Positions 47,508-55,184 of a stretch of DNA of 64,000 nucleotides are shown here, one piece after another. Source of the DNA: Prado023 sp963798745 (lineage in GTDB: Bacteria; Actinomycetota; Actinomycetes; S36-B12; CAIYMF01); contig CAWCUF010000003.1 of assembly GCA_963798745.1 (NCBI GenBank), positions 124,001-188,000 on the forward strand. Direction: 5' to 3'. Numbering within the stretch: the first letter of the stretch is position 1; each line of letters opens with the position of its first letter. The notes below the pieces were generated by a model. It had not been told where the DNA came from and made no database searches. It worked only from the letters and a program-made list of their open reading frames with translations. The translations under genes and the position numbers were made by a program.

Positions 47508-48631
47508 CGCGTCCCCTCCGCTTGGGCGACCACGGCGCCGACCTCGCCACCGAGCTGACCCATACCACCCTCGCCCTCCTTGAGCTCTGCCGCCCTGATC
47601 CGCGAGGGCCACAGGCCCTGGGGCCGCACGATCATCATGATGACCAGGACCGCCCCGAACACCAGGACACGGTACTGGCTGAACTCGCGCGAGACCTCCG
47701 GGAGCCAGGCCACCAGGAAGGCGCCGAGGATCACGCCGGGGATGTGGCCCGCACCGCCGAGCACGACGGCGGCCAGGACCGTGGCCGAGAGGATGAACGG
47801 GAAGTCCGCCGGCCGGATGGCTGTCTGGAACGAGGCATAGATGACCCCCGCTGTGCCGCCGATCGCCGCGCCCACGGTGAACGCCCACAGCTTGAACTTC
47901 AGAGTGGGTACCCCCATCAGCTCGGCTGCATCCTCGTCCTCCCGGATGGCCGTCCACGACCGCCCGACCCGGCTGTTCTCCAGGCGCTTGAGCACGATGA
48001 TCACCACGACGATGAAGCCCACGATGAGGTAGTAGTACGCCTTCACGTTGAGGACTGAGAAGGTCAGGGCGTCGAGGCCCGGCACCGAGGGCGGCCGAGG
48101 GATCCCGTTGATGCCGCGCGGGCCGCCGAGCGACTCCAGGTTGTTCGCGGTGACCCGGATGATCTCGCCGAAGCCCAGCGTCACGATCGCCAGGTAGTCC
48201 CCACGCAACCGCAGTGTGGGTGACCCCAGCGCCAGACCTGCAAGCATGGACAGCGCGATCGCGATCGGCAGCGACAACCAGAAGCCCAGCCCGAACTCCG
48301 TGCCCAGGATGGCCATCGTGTAGGCCCCGATCGCGAAGAAGGCCACGAATCCGAGGTCCAGCAGGCCGGTGTAGCCCACGACGACGTTGAGCCCGAGGGC
48401 CAGCAGGATGTAGATGCCGATCGGGTAGACGAGCACCCGCTCCCACGAACTGCCGGGCGTCATGATGTCCCCGAGACCGGGGATGTTGGGCAGGGAGAGC
48501 GCGGCGAGGACCATCAACGAGTAGACCAGGAAGCGCCCCCAGGCAGGCAGCGCCCGCCACCGGCTGCTCAGCACGCCCGCGGATCGGCGGCGCTGGCGGG
48601 CAAGGCGTCCCGAGGACTGCGGCTCACTCAT
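47504..48631 (-). CDS. livM: Branched-chain amino acid ABC transporter, permease LivM
   Basis: 375 aa. About nine helices; family motifs GLNVVVGYTGLLDLGFVAFF and SPTLRLRGDYLAIVTLGFGEI, with the EAA-like loop GRSWTAIREDEDAAELMGV for ATPase contact. A basic N-terminal tail of about 30 residues and a Gly/Glu-rich C-terminal tail are additions. Start overlaps the livH stop (ATGA). Confidence 0.93.
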   Translation of the reverse strand: MSEPQSSGRLARQRRRSAGVLSSRWRALPAWGRFLVYSLMVLAALSLPNIPGLGDIMTPGSSWERVLVYPIGIYILLALGLNVVVGYTGLLDLGFVAFFAIGAYTMAILGTEFGLGFWLSLPIAIALSMLAGLALGSPTLRLRGDYLAIVTLGFGEIIRVTANNLESLGGPRGINGIPRPPSVPGLDALTFSVLNVKAYYYLIVGFIVVVIIVLKRLENSRVGRSWTAIREDEDAAELMGVPTLKFKLWAFTVGAAIGGTAGVIYASFQTAIRPADFPFILSATVLAAVVLGGAGHIPGVILGAFLVAWLPEVSREFSQYRVLVFGAVLVIMMIVRPQGLWPSRIRAAELKEGEGGMGQLGGEVGAVVAQAEGTR

Positions 48632-49572
48632 GCGCGGGCCTGCCCGAGCGACTCACCCAGGATGCCGGTGGGTCGGAACATGAGCACCAGCACGAGCACC
48701 GAGAAGGCGATGACGTCCTTCCACTGTGCGCCGAAGATGCTGGCGCCGTACTCCTCTATCAGCCCCAGGGCCAGACCGCCCAGAAGTGCGCCGCGCAGGT
48801 TGCCGATGCCACCGAGCACAGCGGCCGTGAACGCCTTGATGCCCAGGACGAAGCCGACGAAGTAGGTCGTTGCCTCGAAGAAGGTCACGTAGAGCATGCC
48901 GCCGATCCCCGCCATGGCCCCGCCGAGCAGGAAGGTGATCATGATGACCCGGTCGATGTCGACGCCCATGAGCGTGGCGTTGTCAGGACTCTGGGCGGTC
49001 GCGCGGATGGCCCGCCCGAACCGGGTGCCGTTCACGAGTCGGTCGAGGATGACCATCATCGCCAGCGCGCCGACGAACACCAGGAGCTTGTCCGCGCGGA
49101 TGACGCCCTCGCCGATGGTGGCCAGGCTGGTCTTGACCATCACGCGGTCCACGATGACCACGTCCGGGAAGAACAGTGAGAACAGTTGCTGCAGGAACAG
49201 CGATGCGCCGATCGCGCTGATCAACGCAGCCAATCGCGTGCCACCCTTGCGACGCAGCGGGCGGTAGGCGACCCGCTCGAGGATCACCGCCGAGCCCCCG
49301 CTGGCCGCTGCCGCGACCAGTCCTGCGAGCATCAGGAACAGGATCAGCCCGATGCCGGTGAGGGGGTTCTGCAGGGCGAATCCGTTGATGATCGCCACTG
49401 TCGCGAACGTGCCGATCATGAAGATCTCGGAGTGGGCGAAGTTGATCAGGCGCAGCACCCCGTAGACCAGCGTGTACCCGAGCGCCACCAGGGCGTAGAT
49501 GCCGCCCTGGGTGAGGCCGTCGAACGTCGAGGCCCAGAACAGCGTGAAGAAGTCGCTCACATGGGGCCCCAT
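48628..49572 (-). CDS. livH: Branched-chain amino acid ABC transporter, permease LivH
   Basis: 314 aa. Motifs FDGLTQGGIYALVALGYTLVYGVLRLINFAHSE and the coupling loop GRAIRATAQSPDNATLMGVDIDR, then KAFTAAVLGGIGNLRGALLGG. It forms the membrane channel with LivM. It begins 70 bp after the livK stop, and that gap is filled by a perfect 16-bp hairpin. Confidence 0.93.
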   Translation of the reverse strand: MGPHVSDFFTLFWASTFDGLTQGGIYALVALGYTLVYGVLRLINFAHSEIFMIGTFATVAIINGFALQNPLTGIGLILFLMLAGLVAAAASGGSAVILERVAYRPLRRKGGTRLAALISAIGASLFLQQLFSLFFPDVVIVDRVMVKTSLATIGEGVIRADKLLVFVGALAMMVILDRLVNGTRFGRAIRATAQSPDNATLMGVDIDRVIMITFLLGGAMAGIGGMLYVTFFEATTYFVGFVLGIKAFTAAVLGGIGNLRGALLGGLALGLIEEYGASIFGAQWKDVIAFSVLVLVLMFRPTGILGESLGQARA

Positions 49573-49584
49573 CCAGAGTGTTGG

Positions 49585-49622
49585 CTGATGGGGGGAGTGC
49601 TCATCTGCACTCCCCCCATCAG
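49585..49622 (-). terminator. Perfect 16-bp intercistronic hairpin between livK and livH
   Basis: CTGATGGGGGGAGTGC (49585-49600) and its exact complement (49607-49622) enclose a 6-nt loop. No T-run follows on the minus strand. It probably shields the 3' end of the livK message or partly terminates it, so that the binding protein is made in excess over the permeases. Confidence 0.6.
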
Positions 49623-49642
49623 TCGGAACTGTCGGCGCTCGG

Positions 49643-50836
49643 TCAGGACGTCGCGTCGTCAGTGGTGCCGATCGAGGTGATCTTCCCGTCCTCGATCTTG
49701 TACATCAGGACGGTGCCGCCCGAGATGTTGCCGTTCTCCTCGAACTGGATCGTCTTGGAGATGCCCGGGAAGTTCACTGCGTCGGCGTAGCTGAGCAGGT
49801 CGGCGGAGGTGGTGTTGCCGTCCTTCACGCCGTTGATGAACACCGTGGCAGAGTCGAAGCCCTCCGCGGAGTACGTGCCGGGGTCAACGTTGAACTTCGT
49901 CGAGTAGTCGGTGAAGAACGTCGCGGCAGCGCCCGTGGCGGACTCGTTGACCAGCGCGCAGGTGCACGACAGGAACGAACCGTCGGCGGCCGCACCAGCA
50001 CCATCGATGAAGGCCTGGTCGAGCGAACCGTCGCCGGAGACGAAGTCAGCAGTCACGCCGCCGTCCTGGAGCTGCTTGGCGAACGCACCCGACTGGGCGT
50101 AGTACCCGCCGTAGAACACTGCGTCGACATCGGCGCCCTTGATGGCGCTGACGACCGAGGAGTAGTTGGGGATCTCGGTGCCGACCGCGGCCACGGCTTC
50201 GCGCACGGCGACCTCAGCCCCAGCGGCGGTGACAGCCGTCGCGAGCTCATCCGCCAGACCCTTGCCGTACTCGGAGGCATCGTCGATCACGGCCACCTTC
50301 TCGGCCGAGAGCCCCTTGACGATGAAGTTGGCGACTCCCGGGCCCTGGAACCCGTCGTCGGCGAGCACGCGGTGGAAGGTCGTCCACCCGTTGTCGGCCA
50401 GAGCCACCCGGGTCGCGGAGGCCGAGACGAACGGGATGCCTGCCTCTTCCCACGTGGCGCCCGTGTCCGCGGTCTCCCCGGAGAACGCCGGGCCGACGAG
50501 ACCGACGATGCCGTCGTCGAGCGCCTTGGGCGCCAGGGCGGTCGCCTGCTTCGGGTCACCCTGCGAGTCGTAGTCGATCAGCTCGATCGGATTGGCCGGG
50601 TTGGTCGCGTTGTACTGGTCGATGGCCAGCACAGCGCCGTTGCGGATGTTGATGCCCAACGCCTTGTTCGGGCCGGTCAGGTCACCCATGAAACCGATCT
50701 TGACGCTTTCGCCCGCCGGTGCGCCGGAGGAGCCGGAGCCCTGCTCAGCGCTGTCCGAGCTGCACCCTGCAGTGCCCAGTGCCACCAGGGCAAGGGCGGC
50801 CGCAGCACTGGCGACCTTCGTGAAATTTCTGGACAA
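49643..50836 (-). CDS. livK: Branched-chain amino acid ABC transporter, substrate-binding lipoprotein
   Basis: 397 aa. Lipoprotein signal ALALVALGTAGC, then a type I periplasmic-binding fold: VKIGFMGDLTGPNKALGINIRNGAVLAIDQYN, IVGLVGPAFSGETADTG and AVIDDASEYGKGLADEL. TTG start at 50836, chosen because AAGGAGGAG lies 5 nt upstream and the signal peptide begins there (SRNFTKVASAA). A leader of about 100 nt containing the palindrome GCAGACCGTCTGC (50860-50872) precedes it. First gene of the liv operon. Confidence 0.93.
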   Translation of the reverse strand: MSRNFTKVASAAAALALVALGTAGCSSDSAEQGSGSSGAPAGESVKIGFMGDLTGPNKALGINIRNGAVLAIDQYNATNPANPIELIDYDSQGDPKQATALAPKALDDGIVGLVGPAFSGETADTGATWEEAGIPFVSASATRVALADNGWTTFHRVLADDGFQGPGVANFIVKGLSAEKVAVIDDASEYGKGLADELATAVTAAGAEVAVREAVAAVGTEIPNYSSVVSAIKGADVDAVFYGGYYAQSGAFAKQLQDGGVTADFVSGDGSLDQAFIDGAGAAADGSFLSCTCALVNESATGAAATFFTDYSTKFNVDPGTYSAEGFDSATVFINGVKDGNTTSADLLSYADAVNFPGISKTIQFEENGNISGGTVLMYKIEDGKITSIGTTDDATS

Positions 50837-51045
50837 CTTCTCCTCCTTAGTCGGTGCTGGCAGACCGTCTGCGAGCTGACTGCACCGAAAGCCTTGTGAC
50901 ACGGGAAAGCCCCGAGATTCGGCGTGAGCGTACTTGATAGGCGACGGGTTCGTGCACCCCGCCCCATTCGACACGCCGCGGCCGGGGCACGCCGTTCCCG
51001 TCGTAGTTGGGCAGGCTCGCCCTCGAGGGGCCACTGTGCAGCGTC

Positions 51046-51627
51046 TCAGGGGGCGGAATCGCGGCTCTGGTCGAGCACCCGGCGGGCCACGTCCACCATC
51101 GGCAGGCGCGCGTCCATCGCCGCCCGCTGCAGCCAGCCGAAGGCCGTGGGTTCGTCCCAGTCGAACTGCTCCTGCAGCTGCGCACGGGCACGCTCGATGA
51201 CCTTGCGCGCCTCGAGCCGCCCTTCCAGGTGAGCCACCCCGGCACGCAACTCGTGGACCTCGGCGAACCGGGCACGAGCAATCTCGATCGCCGGCCGCAG
51301 GTCAGCCATCGTGAACGGCTTGACCACGTACCCCTGGACGCCCGCGCTCAGCGCCCGGGCGACCAGGGCCGACTGACTGAACGCGGTGAGCAGCACGATC
51401 GGGGCGATCCCGTCGGCACCGAGCACCTCGGCGGCCGACACCCCGTCCAGGACCGGCATCTGGACGTCCATCAGGACGACGTCGGGGCGCAGCTCGCGCA
51501 CCAGGCGCACCCCGGTCTCCCCGTCCCCGGCCTGGCCCACGACCTCGTATCCGGACTCGGCGAGCATCTCGACCAGGTCCAGGCGGATCAGGGCCTCGTC
51601 CTCGACGACCACCACACGCACCGACAC
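51046..51627 (-). CDS. pdtaR: ANTAR-domain response regulator, PdtaR-like
   Basis: 193 aa. Receiver domain VRVVVVEDEALIRLDLVEMLAESGYEVVG, phospho-acceptor Asp in VVLMDVQMPVLDGVSA, and Lys in GYVVKPFTMADLRP. The C-terminal ANTAR domain (about 130-185, LEARKVIERARAQLQEQFDWDEPTAFGWLQRAAMD) binds RNA to relieve termination. Very close to mycobacterial PdtaR (partner kinase PdtaS). GTG start 7 nt after TAGGGT (51640-51635), probably leaderless. It sits next to the liv operon, as in other actinobacteria. Confidence 0.93.
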   Translation of the reverse strand: MSVRVVVVEDEALIRLDLVEMLAESGYEVVGQAGDGETGVRLVRELRPDVVLMDVQMPVLDGVSAAEVLGADGIAPIVLLTAFSQSALVARALSAGVQGYVVKPFTMADLRPAIEIARARFAEVHELRAGVAHLEGRLEARKVIERARAQLQEQFDWDEPTAFGWLQRAAMDARLPMVDVARRVLDQSRDSAP

Positions 51628-51669
51628 GGCGACCACCCTAGCCGCGCGTCCCACTAGGATTGGCCAGTC
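51628..51669. promoter_or_regulatory. Compact divergent promoter region of pdtaR and the tRNA gene
   Basis: Minus strand: TAGGGT (51640-51635) for pdtaR. Plus strand: TAGGAT (51655-51660) 9 nt before the tRNA. Both -10 elements lie within 26 bp of each other, so the two promoters probably compete. Confidence 0.45.
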
Positions 51670-51743
51670 GCCCCGGTATCCCAACCGGCAGAGGAAGCGG
51701 TCTCAAAAACCGTCCAGTGTGGGTTCGAATCCCACCCGGGGCA
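51670..51743 (+). tRNA. tRNA with anticodon CAA (Leu), short variable arm
   Basis: 74 nt. Acceptor GCCCCGG/CCGGGGC with A73, T-arm GTGGG-TTCGAAT-CCCAC, anticodon stem GCGGT/ACCGT and loop CTCAAAA, so the anticodon (51704-51706) is CAA. The D-arm has a 3-bp stem TCC/GGA and a GGCAGA loop like tRNA-Leu. The variable region is only CCAGT, although bacterial tRNA-Leu normally has a long variable arm. CCA is not encoded. Confidence 0.88.
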
Positions 51744-51777
51744 CAGATCGGGTCGTCGGTGGACGGCGCAGACGCCT

Positions 51778-52203
51778 TCAGACAGCCAGGCGCGGGCGCA
51801 GGCCCAGGATCCGGGCCAGGACCCCGTTGACGAACGCGGGTGACTCGTCGGTGGACAGCCCGCGCACGAGCGTCACGGCCTCATCGATGACCACGGCGTC
51901 GGGCACGTCGTCGGCCCACAGCAGCTCGTAGACCCCGATCCGCAGGACGTTGCGGTCCACGGCCGGCATCCGGTCCAGCGCCCAGCCGGACGAATAGGTC
52001 CCCAGCAGCTCGTCGATGCGCGCCCGGTGGGTCTGCACCCCCTGCACGAGCGTGGCGACGTACGGGTTCGGGGGCGGCGCGATTCGGGCGGTTCCCTGCG
52101 CCAGGGGCCGCTCACCGAGGAGGTCGAGCGGGGACACCCCGCGCACCTCGGCGGCGTAGAGGATGTCCAGCGCGCGCTTGCGTGCCTTGCTGCGTGCGCT
52201 CAC
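51778..52203 (-). CDS. nusB: NusB transcription antitermination factor
   Basis: 141 aa all-helical RNA-binding protein that with NusE binds boxA in rRNA leaders. N-terminal RSKARKRALDILYAAEVRG and C-terminal DDVPDAVVIDEAVTLVRGLSTDESPAFVNGVLARI are diagnostic. GTG start, 3 bp after efp; aroQ-efp-nusB is a conserved order. Confidence 0.95.
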   Translation of the reverse strand: MSARSKARKRALDILYAAEVRGVSPLDLLGERPLAQGTARIAPPPNPYVATLVQGVQTHRARIDELLGTYSSGWALDRMPAVDRNVLRIGVYELLWADDVPDAVVIDEAVTLVRGLSTDESPAFVNGVLARILGLRPRLAV

Positions 52204-52206
52204 CGG

Positions 52207-52767
52207 TCAGTTCACGCGGCCGAGGTAGGACCCGTCGCGGGTGTCGACCTTCACCCGGGTGCCCTGCTCGACGAACAGCGGGACCGCGATCTCCGCACCG
52301 GTCTCCAGCGTGGCGGGCTTGGTGCCGCCGGTGGACCGATCGCCCTGCAGGCCGGGCTCGGTGTAGGTGATGACCAGCTCGACGGAGGCGGGCAGCTCCA
52401 CGTAGAGCGGCAGGCCGTCGTGGGTGGCCACGGTGGCGTTCTGGTTCTCGAGCAGGTACTTCGACGCCTCGCCGACCGTCGCCGTACTGATGTGCAGCTG
52501 GTCGTAGGACTGCTGGTCCATGAAGACGTAGTCCTCCCCGTCCTTGTACAGGTAGGTCATGTCGCGCTTGTCGACGTTGGCCGTCTCGACCTTCAGGCCC
52601 GCGTTGAAGGTCTTGTCCAGCACCTTGCCCGAGAGCACGTTCTTGAGCTTGGTGCGCACGAAGGCCGGGCCCTTGCCGGGCTTGACGTGCTGGAACTCGA
52701 CCACGGTCCAGAGCTGGCCGTCGATGTTCAGCACGAGGCCGTTCTTGAGGTCGTTGGTCGTGGCCAT
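52207..52767 (-). CDS. efp: Translation elongation factor P
   Basis: 186 aa. Relieves stalling at proline runs. Domain I contains the loop EFQHVKPGKGPAFVRTKLKN with the modifiable Lys of PGKGPA; domains II and III follow (FNAGLKVETANVDKRDMTYLY; VITYTEPGLQGDRSTGGTKPATLETGAEI). ATG at 52767 with GGGAGA upstream; a further 32 open codons upstream are low-complexity and not part of the gene. Confidence 0.96.
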   Translation of the reverse strand: MATTNDLKNGLVLNIDGQLWTVVEFQHVKPGKGPAFVRTKLKNVLSGKVLDKTFNAGLKVETANVDKRDMTYLYKDGEDYVFMDQQSYDQLHISTATVGEASKYLLENQNATVATHDGLPLYVELPASVELVITYTEPGLQGDRSTGGTKPATLETGAEIAVPLFVEQGTRVKVDTRDGSYLGRVN

Positions 52768-52923
52768 GGTTCTCCCAGGTGGGTGCGGTGAGGGCGTTCG
52801 GAGCGGGGCGTTCGGGTGGGCGTGCGGGGCGTGGTGTGCGGGGCGTGCGGCACCACTGGCCATGCCGCGGCAGGGCTCAAGGGTACCGGGTCGCAGCGGT
52901 GCGCTCTCGCAGCAGCGTCCTGG

Positions 52924-53361
52924 CTACTGCACCGCCCCGGAGGCGATCGAGTCCAGGGCCAGCAGGTAGGAGTCGACGCCGAAGCCGGCGATGACCCCGC
53001 TGGCGACCGCCGAGATCACCGACGTGTGCCGGAACTCCTCGCGGGCATGGGGGTTGCTCAGGTGCACCTCGACCAGCGGGGCGGTGCGCAGCGCCGCGGC
53101 GTCGCGCAGGGCGTAGGAGTAGTGCGTGAACGCGGCCGGGTTGAGCACGACGGGCATCCGCTCGTCGGCGGCCTCGTGCAGCCAACCGATCAGCTCGGAC
53201 TCCGAGTCGGTCTGGCGCACGTCGACATCCAGGCCGTGCTGCGCGCCGTGCGCGACCACGCGCTGGGCGAGGTCCGCGAAGGTCGCCGATCCGTAGATGT
53301 CGGGCTCCCGGGTGCCCAGTCGCCCGAGGTTGGGACCGTTGAGGACCAGCACAGCGCGCAT
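52924..53361 (-). CDS. aroQ: 3-dehydroquinate dehydratase, type II
   Basis: 145 aa. Third step of the shikimate pathway. VLVLNGPNLGRLGTREPDIYG (catalytic Tyr), QTDSESELIGWLHEA, NPAAFTHYSYALRDA and EVHLSNPHAREEFRHTSVIS (catalytic His and Arg) are the type II motifs. It lies 9 bp behind aroB on the same strand. Confidence 0.95.
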   Translation of the reverse strand: MRAVLVLNGPNLGRLGTREPDIYGSATFADLAQRVVAHGAQHGLDVDVRQTDSESELIGWLHEAADERMPVVLNPAAFTHYSYALRDAAALRTAPLVEVHLSNPHAREEFRHTSVISAVASGVIAGFGVDSYLLALDSIASGAVQ

Positions 53362-53370
53362 GTCCGGACC

Positions 53371-54462
53371 CTACTCACTGATCGAGGCGAACGCGCCCAG
53401 CAGCAACGCGGGGTCCGGGCCGTCGAGGAAGATCGGGGCGCCGATGCTCTCGAGGATCACGAAGCGCAACCTGCTGCCACGGGCCTTCTTGTCGAGCATC
53501 ATCGCCTCGTGCAGCTGCGACCAGCCGGCGCCGGCGTAGCTGATGGGCAGTCCCAGACTCGTCAGCACCTCCCGATGCAGGTCCACCTCGGCCTCGTCAA
53601 GGCGCCCGGCCAGGAACGCCAGCTCCGCGGCGAACACCATGCCGACGCTGACCGCCGCCCCGTGCCGCCACCGGTAGCGCTCCGCGCGCTCGATCGCGTG
53701 GCCGAGGGTGTGGCCGTAGTTGAGGATCTCGCGCCCGCCCAGGGCGCGCGAGGTCTCGTGCAGGTCACCGGCCACGACGTCGGCCTTGACCCGGATGGCC
53801 CGCTCGACCAGCTCGCGCAACGCGGGTGCGGCGGGATCGGTGGCAGCGGCCGGGTCGGCGCGGACCAGGTCCAGGATGGCGGTGTCGCGGATGAAGCCGG
53901 CCTTGACGACCTCGGCCATCCCGGCCACCAGGTCGTGCTGGGGCAGCGTGGCCAGCGAGTTCAGGTCGCACAGGACCCCGGCCGGCTCGTGGATGGCGCC
54001 CACGAGGTTCTTGCCCTCGGCGGTGTTGATCCCGGTCTTGCCACCGACTGCGGCGTCGACCATCGCCAGCAGCGTCGTCGGGACGTGCACCACGCGCGCC
54101 CCGCGCAGCCACGTGGCCGCGACGAACCCGGCGAGGTCGGTGGTCGCACCGCCGCCCACGGAAACGATCGCATCCGAGCGGGTGAACCCGGCCTGGCCGA
54201 GAACGCCCCAGCAGAAGGCGGCCACCTGCGCGGTCTTGGCCTCCTCGGCGTCCGGGGTCTCGAGCAGGATCGCGGTCAGCCCGTTGTCGGTGAGGTCGCT
54301 GCGGACCGCCTCGGCGGAGGTCCGCAGCGCGGCGGGGTGGATGATCGCCACCCGGACCACGTCGGGCCCGAGCATCCCGGGCAGGGCGCCGAGCAGGCCG
54401 TGGCCCACGAGCACGTCGTAGGGCTGGGCGGTCGCGACAGTGATCCGGGTGGTGTCAGTCAT
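53371..54462 (-). CDS. aroB: 3-dehydroquinate synthase
   Basis: 363 aa NAD- and metal-dependent enzyme of the second shikimate step. SVGGGATTDLAGFVAATWLRG (nucleotide loop), PTTLLAMVDAAVGGKTGIN, GMAEVVKAG and LNYGHTLGHAIE (metal-binding His residues) are present. Its ATG overlaps the aroK stop (ATGA). Confidence 0.96.
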   Translation of the reverse strand: MTDTTRITVATAQPYDVLVGHGLLGALPGMLGPDVVRVAIIHPAALRTSAEAVRSDLTDNGLTAILLETPDAEEAKTAQVAAFCWGVLGQAGFTRSDAIVSVGGGATTDLAGFVAATWLRGARVVHVPTTLLAMVDAAVGGKTGINTAEGKNLVGAIHEPAGVLCDLNSLATLPQHDLVAGMAEVVKAGFIRDTAILDLVRADPAAATDPAAPALRELVERAIRVKADVVAGDLHETSRALGGREILNYGHTLGHAIERAERYRWRHGAAVSVGMVFAAELAFLAGRLDEAEVDLHREVLTSLGLPISYAGAGWSQLHEAMMLDKKARGSRLRFVILESIGAPIFLDGPDPALLLGAFASISE

Positions 54463-55184
54463 GCGGTGCCTTCCGTGGCGGTCTCGGCCTGGCGGGAGAC
54501 GTCGCCGAGGGGCGCTCGAGAGTGGGGCTCCTCGGTCGCAGGAAGCTCGCCAGGGGTGACCGGCGCCGGGGCTTCCTCGAGTCGAACGGGCCGGTCGCCC
54601 GGTGGCAGGCCGGCGCGGATGGCTGCCACGGACTCGTCGACGCTGAGGTGATCGGTGTCGACGACCAGGGTGGCCACCTCGGTGTAGAACGGCTCCCGGG
54701 CGTCCATCAGGGCCTTGAGCTGGGCGCGGATGTTGCCCATCAGCACCGGGCGCGCGCCGCCCAGGCCCGCGCGCTTGGCCGCGGCGGCCAGGCCCACGCG
54801 CAACCAGACCGTGGGCTGCGCGGCCAGCAGGGCGCGGGTGTCCGGGTCGGTCACCGCTCCCCCGCCGAGCGCCAGCACCCCGGGGTGCTCCCGAACCGCA
54901 CTGGCCACCGCCGCGGCCTCCAGGCGCCGGAACTCCGGCTCGCCGGACTCCACGAAGATGTCGGCGATCACCCGACCCGTGCTGGCCTCGATATCAGCGT
55001 CGGTGTCCCGAAAACCCACGCCCAGCTGCTCGGCCAGCGCCCGACCCACGGTCGACTTGCCCGCCCCAGGCACGCCCACGAGCACCACCAGGGGCCCGCG
55101 GTCGTTGGCGTGCACGGAATCGACAACTGAATGGTCGATTCCGTGCACACCAACGGGCGCACCGGGCGCGTGCGGACCGCTCAC
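54459..55184 (-). CDS. aroK: Shikimate kinase
   Basis: 241 aa as drawn. P-loop VGVPGAGKSTVGRALAEQLG, DTDADIEASTGR, ESGEPEFRRLEAAAV and LGGGAVTDPDTR fit the family. A Pro/Glu-rich C-terminal tail of about 45 residues is unusual. The GTG at 55184 overlaps the aroC stop (GTGA), but the 23 extra N-terminal residues before VHANDRGPLVVLVG are encoded by a long palindrome (55103-55155). The true start may be the GTG at 55115, with the palindrome acting as an RNA hairpin before it. Confidence 0.9.
   Translation of the reverse strand: MSGPHAPGAPVGVHGIDHSVVDSVHANDRGPLVVLVGVPGAGKSTVGRALAEQLGVGFRDTDADIEASTGRVIADIFVESGEPEFRRLEAAAVASAVREHPGVLALGGGAVTDPDTRALLAAQPTVWLRVGLAAAAKRAGLGGARPVLMGNIRAQLKALMDAREPFYTEVATLVVDTDHLSVDESVAAIRAGLPPGDRPVRLEEAPAPVTPGELPATEEPHSRAPLGDVSRQAETATEGTA
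55103..55155 (-). repeat. Long near-perfect palindrome at the aroC/aroK junction
   Basis: Arms of 22 bp (55103-55124 and 55134-55155) pair with one mismatch around a 9-nt loop; the core is GTGCACGGAATCGAC and its complement. It lies in frame in the aroK 5' end. Confidence 0.75.

Noticed and set aside
49585..49622. Canonical ANTAR target RNA
   Set aside because: The loop lacks the required G at position 4 and there is no second hexaloop hairpin next to it; kept only as a low-interest finding.
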